Positions 61,388 to 64,000 of a stretch of 64,000 nt of DNA are shown one piece after another. Numbering within the stretch: position 1 is the first letter of the stretch; each line of letters starts with the position of its first letter. The DNA is taken from assembly GCA_030064845.1 (NCBI GenBank), contig JASJEC010000012.1, positions 1 to 64,000 of the forward strand, in the 5' to 3' direction. The position numbers and the translations under genes are program-made. This DNA comes from Kiloniellales bacterium. Lineage in GTDB: Bacteria; Pseudomonadota; Alphaproteobacteria; Kiloniellales; JAKSDN01. Under the pieces are notes generated by a model. The model made no database searches. It was given only the letters and a program-made list of their open reading frames with translations, and was not told the DNA's origin.

Positions 61388-63346
61388 TCAGATGGCCTCT
61401 CCGACCTTCGTCGCCTCGGCGACAGCGAAGGCGACGCTGCGCGGCGCGAGCGCGTCGCCGACGACGTGGACCTCCGCCCCGCTCTGTTCGGCCGCGGCCA
61501 GGAGCGCCTGCTCGGAATCCCGGCCGCGCCAATCGATCAGCGTCGCCACGTCTGCGAGCTCGGTGCGGGCGCGGGAAAAGAGGTTGCTGAGAACGATTCG
61601 GTCGCCCGCCAGCCGCTCGATTTTCTCGCCCGGGCGGAAGACCGCGCCGGCGCCCAGCAGGTGCTCGTAGATCGGTGTGCGGACCACCGGGTCGATGCCT
61701 TCGCCGACCAGGAAGTCGGTGGTCACGATGGTCAGCGGCAGCTCGCGCGCGGCTAGCGCCTCGGCCGCGGCGAGGCCGGTTCGCCCGCCGCCACCGTCGC
61801 GCAGCACCGTGTGGCCGGAGAAGGCGCCGGGCGCGCCCAGCACCTCGTCCGGCGTGGCAATGCGGATCACCGAGTCCTCGGCGCCGTCGGGCGGCACGGC
61901 GTCGCTCGGACGCGAACCCGTGGCCAGCACGATGACCTCGGCCTCGAGTCCAGGCAGGTCGGCCGGCGCGATCCGGCGCCTGCGCTCGACGCGGACCTGC
62001 AGCTGCTCGAGCTGCCGCCGCCGCCACGCGACCGCCTTCTCGAACTCACGGCTGAGCGGCGCCGTCGCCCAGAGGCCGAGCCGTCCGCCGACTTCGTCCG
62101 CCGCGTCGTAGAGCGTCACTCGGTGGCCCCGCTTCGCCGCGGCGCGCGCCGTCTCGAGGCCGGCGATGCCGCCGCCGATCACCGCGACTCTCTTGCTTCG
62201 GGCCGGCCGCGGCGCCGGGGCCGCCGTCCGGTCCCGCGCGGGCTCTGCGTGGTGGAAGCAGCGCAGCGGACCGCCGGTCAAGTTGATGCAGACATTGGCC
62301 CCGACGCAGGGGCGGATGTCCCCTGCGCGCCCGTCGCGGATCTTGGCGACGATCTCGGGATCGGCGATGTGCGCCCGGGTCATGGCCACCATGTCGGCCT
62401 TGCCGTCGCGAATCACGGCTTCTGCGAAGGCCGGGTCAGTGACGCGCCCGGCGACGAACACGGGGATGTCGACCGCCTGCTTGATATTGGCCGCCAAAGG
62501 TACGAAGACGCCCTGGGGCAGGGGGGTCGGCCCCCAGTGGCGCATGCGGCCCATCCGGTTGTAGTTGGTGCCGTAGATGACGTTGAGGTAGTCGAGCTGC
62601 CCGTCCGAAGCGAGCCGGCGGGCGATCTCGCGGAGATCGGCGGGCGTCAGCCCGCCCTCCACGCCCTCGTCGCCGGGAATGCGCAGACCCAAGATCAGAT
62701 CCGCACCGAGCGCGTCGCGCACCGCGCCGATCACCGCGCGCGCGAAGCGCAGCCGGTTCTCCAGGCTGCCGCCGAAGTCGTCCTGGCGCGTGTTGGACAG
62801 CGGTGAGAGGAAAGCACCGATCAGGAAGCCGAAGGCGCCGAGCAGTTCGACCCCGTCGAGCCCGCCCCGGCGCACCCGGTCCGCCGCCGCGCGGTGGGCC
62901 TCGACCATCTCGGCGATCTGGCCGGAGGTCATGGCGAGCGGCGTCTCGCGGGCCAGCTCCGACTGCACCGGCGAGGGCGCCCAGAGCGGTCGGCCCGGGG
63001 CCGAGACGTTCAGGGTCGCGGCCGAGTGGGCGAGCTGCGCCAGGATGGTGCCGCCCTCGGCGTGAACCGCCTCCGCCAGGCTGGCGTAGCCTGGCACGAT
63101 CCGCTCGTCCAGGTTCTGCAGGCTGTAGGCTGTGCCCAGGGTGCCGCTCGGGTGGACCGCGGTCGCCCCGGTGATCTGCAGCCCGGCGCCGCCGCGCGCC
63201 CGGGCCCGGTGATAGGCGACGTAGGCCGCCCCCGGCAGGTTGTCCTCGGCGAGGCGCGGCACGTGGGCCGAGATCAGCACCCGGTTGCGCAGGCGTTTGG
63301 CGCCGACCGTCAGCGGCGAGAGCAGATGCTCGAAGGTTTCCGTCAT
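61388..63346 (-). CDS. Old-yellow-enzyme/FAD two-domain oxidoreductase (FadH/TMADH-like)
   Basis: 652 residues from the ATG at 63346 with GGCGGAG upstream. Residues 1-340 form an FMN TIM barrel (LLSPLTVGAKRLRNRVLISA; FLSPLSNTRQDDFGGSLENR; VDIPVFVAGRVTDPAFAEAV), 345-365 the iron-sulfur segment, and about 385-650 an FAD/NAD module (VAVIGGGIAGLETARAAAKRG). The domain order is that of 2,4-dienoyl-CoA reductase and trimethylamine dehydrogenase. Two oddities: the 4Fe-4S motif C-x2-C-x3-C has become CVGANVC (Cys347, Cys353, then Cys363), and the barrel motif usually containing GAHGYL reads GAFGFL. Substrate unknown. It is 23 nt downstream of a lipoprotein gene. Confidence 0.85.
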   Translation of the reverse strand: MTETFEHLLSPLTVGAKRLRNRVLISAHVPRLAEDNLPGAAYVAYHRARARGGAGLQITGATAVHPSGTLGTAYSLQNLDERIVPGYASLAEAVHAEGGTILAQLAHSAATLNVSAPGRPLWAPSPVQSELARETPLAMTSGQIAEMVEAHRAAADRVRRGGLDGVELLGAFGFLIGAFLSPLSNTRQDDFGGSLENRLRFARAVIGAVRDALGADLILGLRIPGDEGVEGGLTPADLREIARRLASDGQLDYLNVIYGTNYNRMGRMRHWGPTPLPQGVFVPLAANIKQAVDIPVFVAGRVTDPAFAEAVIRDGKADMVAMTRAHIADPEIVAKIRDGRAGDIRPCVGANVCINLTGGPLRCFHHAEPARDRTAAPAPRPARSKRVAVIGGGIAGLETARAAAKRGHRVTLYDAADEVGGRLGLWATAPLSREFEKAVAWRRRQLEQLQVRVERRRRIAPADLPGLEAEVIVLATGSRPSDAVPPDGAEDSVIRIATPDEVLGAPGAFSGHTVLRDGGGGRTGLAAAEALAARELPLTIVTTDFLVGEGIDPVVRTPIYEHLLGAGAVFRPGEKIERLAGDRIVLSNLFSRARTELADVATLIDWRGRDSEQALLAAAEQSGAEVHVVGDALAPRSVAFAVAEATKVGEAI

Positions 63347-63369
63347 GCTCCGCCAGCCCTCCGCCGGCG

Positions 63370-63774
63370 CTAGAGAATGTCGGATCTGAACTCGATGTCC
63401 CCGCGAAGAAAGCCGATCCACCTGTTGTAGTTGGGGTGGATCCGCCGAACCCCGTCGCGCTCGCTGTAGTTCATGTTCGAGCTGGTTACGTAGTAGATCG
63501 AGAAGGAATCGGTGTCGTAGGTGATCGTGATGTCCACGGTGTGCTTGCCCTCACGACGCACCAGAGTGGCGTCGATCACGCCGGGACTGGTGCGCTTGAC
63601 TTTCCAGCCCCTCCCCTCGGCCATGGCCTGGATGAAGTCGCCGACCTGCTGGACGGTGGGGTTGCCCTTGGCGCGGAGCGACAAATTCTCGTAGTCCTCG
63701 ATCGGGGCGTTCTGACAGGCGGACAGCAGGACGAGCATCACCATCGAGGCGGCGAGGCTGAGAGTGTTCTTCAT
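63370..63774 (-). CDS. Hypothetical lipoprotein
   Basis: 134 residues from the ATG at 63774 (AGGGAG nine bases upstream). The signal peptide ends in MLVLLSAC, so Cys20 is the lipidation site. The mature part contains NPTVQQVGDFIQAMAEGRGW, VKRTSPGVIDATLVRREGKH, TVDITITYDTDSFSIYYVTS and SERDGVRRIHPNYNRWIGFL, a pattern known from small envelope lipoproteins of unknown function in proteobacteria. Same strand as the flavin oxidoreductase and likely in one transcript with it, though a functional link is not evident. Confidence 0.78.
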   Translation of the reverse strand: MKNTLSLAASMVMLVLLSACQNAPIEDYENLSLRAKGNPTVQQVGDFIQAMAEGRGWKVKRTSPGVIDATLVRREGKHTVDITITYDTDSFSIYYVTSSNMNYSERDGVRRIHPNYNRWIGFLRGDIEFRSDIL

Positions 63775-64000
63775 GGTGCGTCTCCCTACTCGATACCCGA
63801 TCATGCCACGGGCGCGGTGTCTAGGCGTCCCCAATCGCCTCGGGCGATCCCATTTGATGGCGGCCTTTTCGGGCGGCGTCGATCGCGATTCCGATAAGGA
63901 TTGAATAACTCAATTTTAGGGTGCAAACCTTAGACTGTTCTGGTTCTCTTCTGAGTTGTATCACCGCGGTCCGGGATCATGATAGTGGCCAAGCGCCGGC

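Noticed and set aside
63775-64000. Partial gene at the right edge
   Set aside because: No frame here has protein-like character; only an ATTGA-N5-TCAAT repeat and AT-richer DNA, probably the promoter region of the lipoprotein gene.

Overview
The window is a GC-rich chromosomal segment of an alphaproteobacterium, most likely of the Rhodospirillales/Kiloniellales type. This is inferred from the housekeeping gene order (TIGR02300 zinc-ribbon gene, aroA-cmk-rpsA-ihfB-lapA, pyrF, trpF-trpB-trpA-accD-folC, then trxA-addA-addB-murU-amgK-tsaE and divL-ahcY on the other strand), from a DivL-type kinase, and from a complete Sox system with SoxCD. No insertion sequence, prophage, CRISPR array or replication origin was seen. 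I see no clearly broken gene apart from the pqiA fragment cut off by the left edge.

Region by region. 1-2.5 kb: end of a pqiABC (MCE lipid-trafficking) operon. 2.5-7.3 kb: a rhodanese, a secreted Cys-rich NTR-like protein, two small unknowns and a large MscS-family channel. 7.6-22.2 kb: tRNA-Ala(GGC), a TIGR02300 gene, then a long plus-strand run for aromatic amino acid, CMP, ribosome, IHF, pyrimidine, tryptophan, malonyl-CoA and folate functions, interrupted by an ornithine cyclodeaminase-family gene and by two tandem paralogous membrane proteins. 22.2-31.5 kb: a minus-strand operon with 4-nt stop/start overlaps, tsaE-amgK-murU-addB-addA, followed by trxA and a good intrinsic terminator. 31.5-41 kb: a plus-strand ferredoxin-NADP reductase, divL (Tyr in place of the phospho-acceptor His), ahcY, an unknown membrane protein, polA and a small CHCC zinc protein. 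41-44 kb: an ABC ATPase without a permease, a lipoprotein hydrolase, a 53-residue double-CxxC protein and tRNA-Arg(CCG).

44-61.4 kb is a sulfur-oxidation island. Two minus-strand operons, soxCDEFW and soxXYZABV, flank a plus-strand membrane-bound spermidine-synthase-like gene. A plus-strand soxS-hbpS-like-soxR(ArsR)-soxT set follows. Directly downstream of soxW lie an SDF-family symporter and two paralogous periplasmic binding proteins. Two nearly identical 41-bp elements sit upstream of soxC and of soxX/soxS. Each carries a minus-strand extended -10 (TGATATAAT) flanked by ATTC and GAAT half-sites, and a separate ATTC-N8-GAAT palindrome precedes the spermidine-synthase-like gene. Together with the local ArsR regulator carrying the expected pair of cysteines, this suggests one persulfide-responsive regulon that may include the spermidine-synthase-like gene. 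SoxXA would load thiosulfate on SoxYZ, SoxB would release sulfate, SoxCD would oxidise the sulfane sulfur, SoxV/W/S would keep thiols reduced, and SoxEF would act as a flavocytochrome.

61.4-63.8 kb: a lipoprotein and an old-yellow-enzyme/FAD two-domain oxidoreductase with altered active-site and Fe-S positions. All functional names come from reading the translated sequences; no database search was run.
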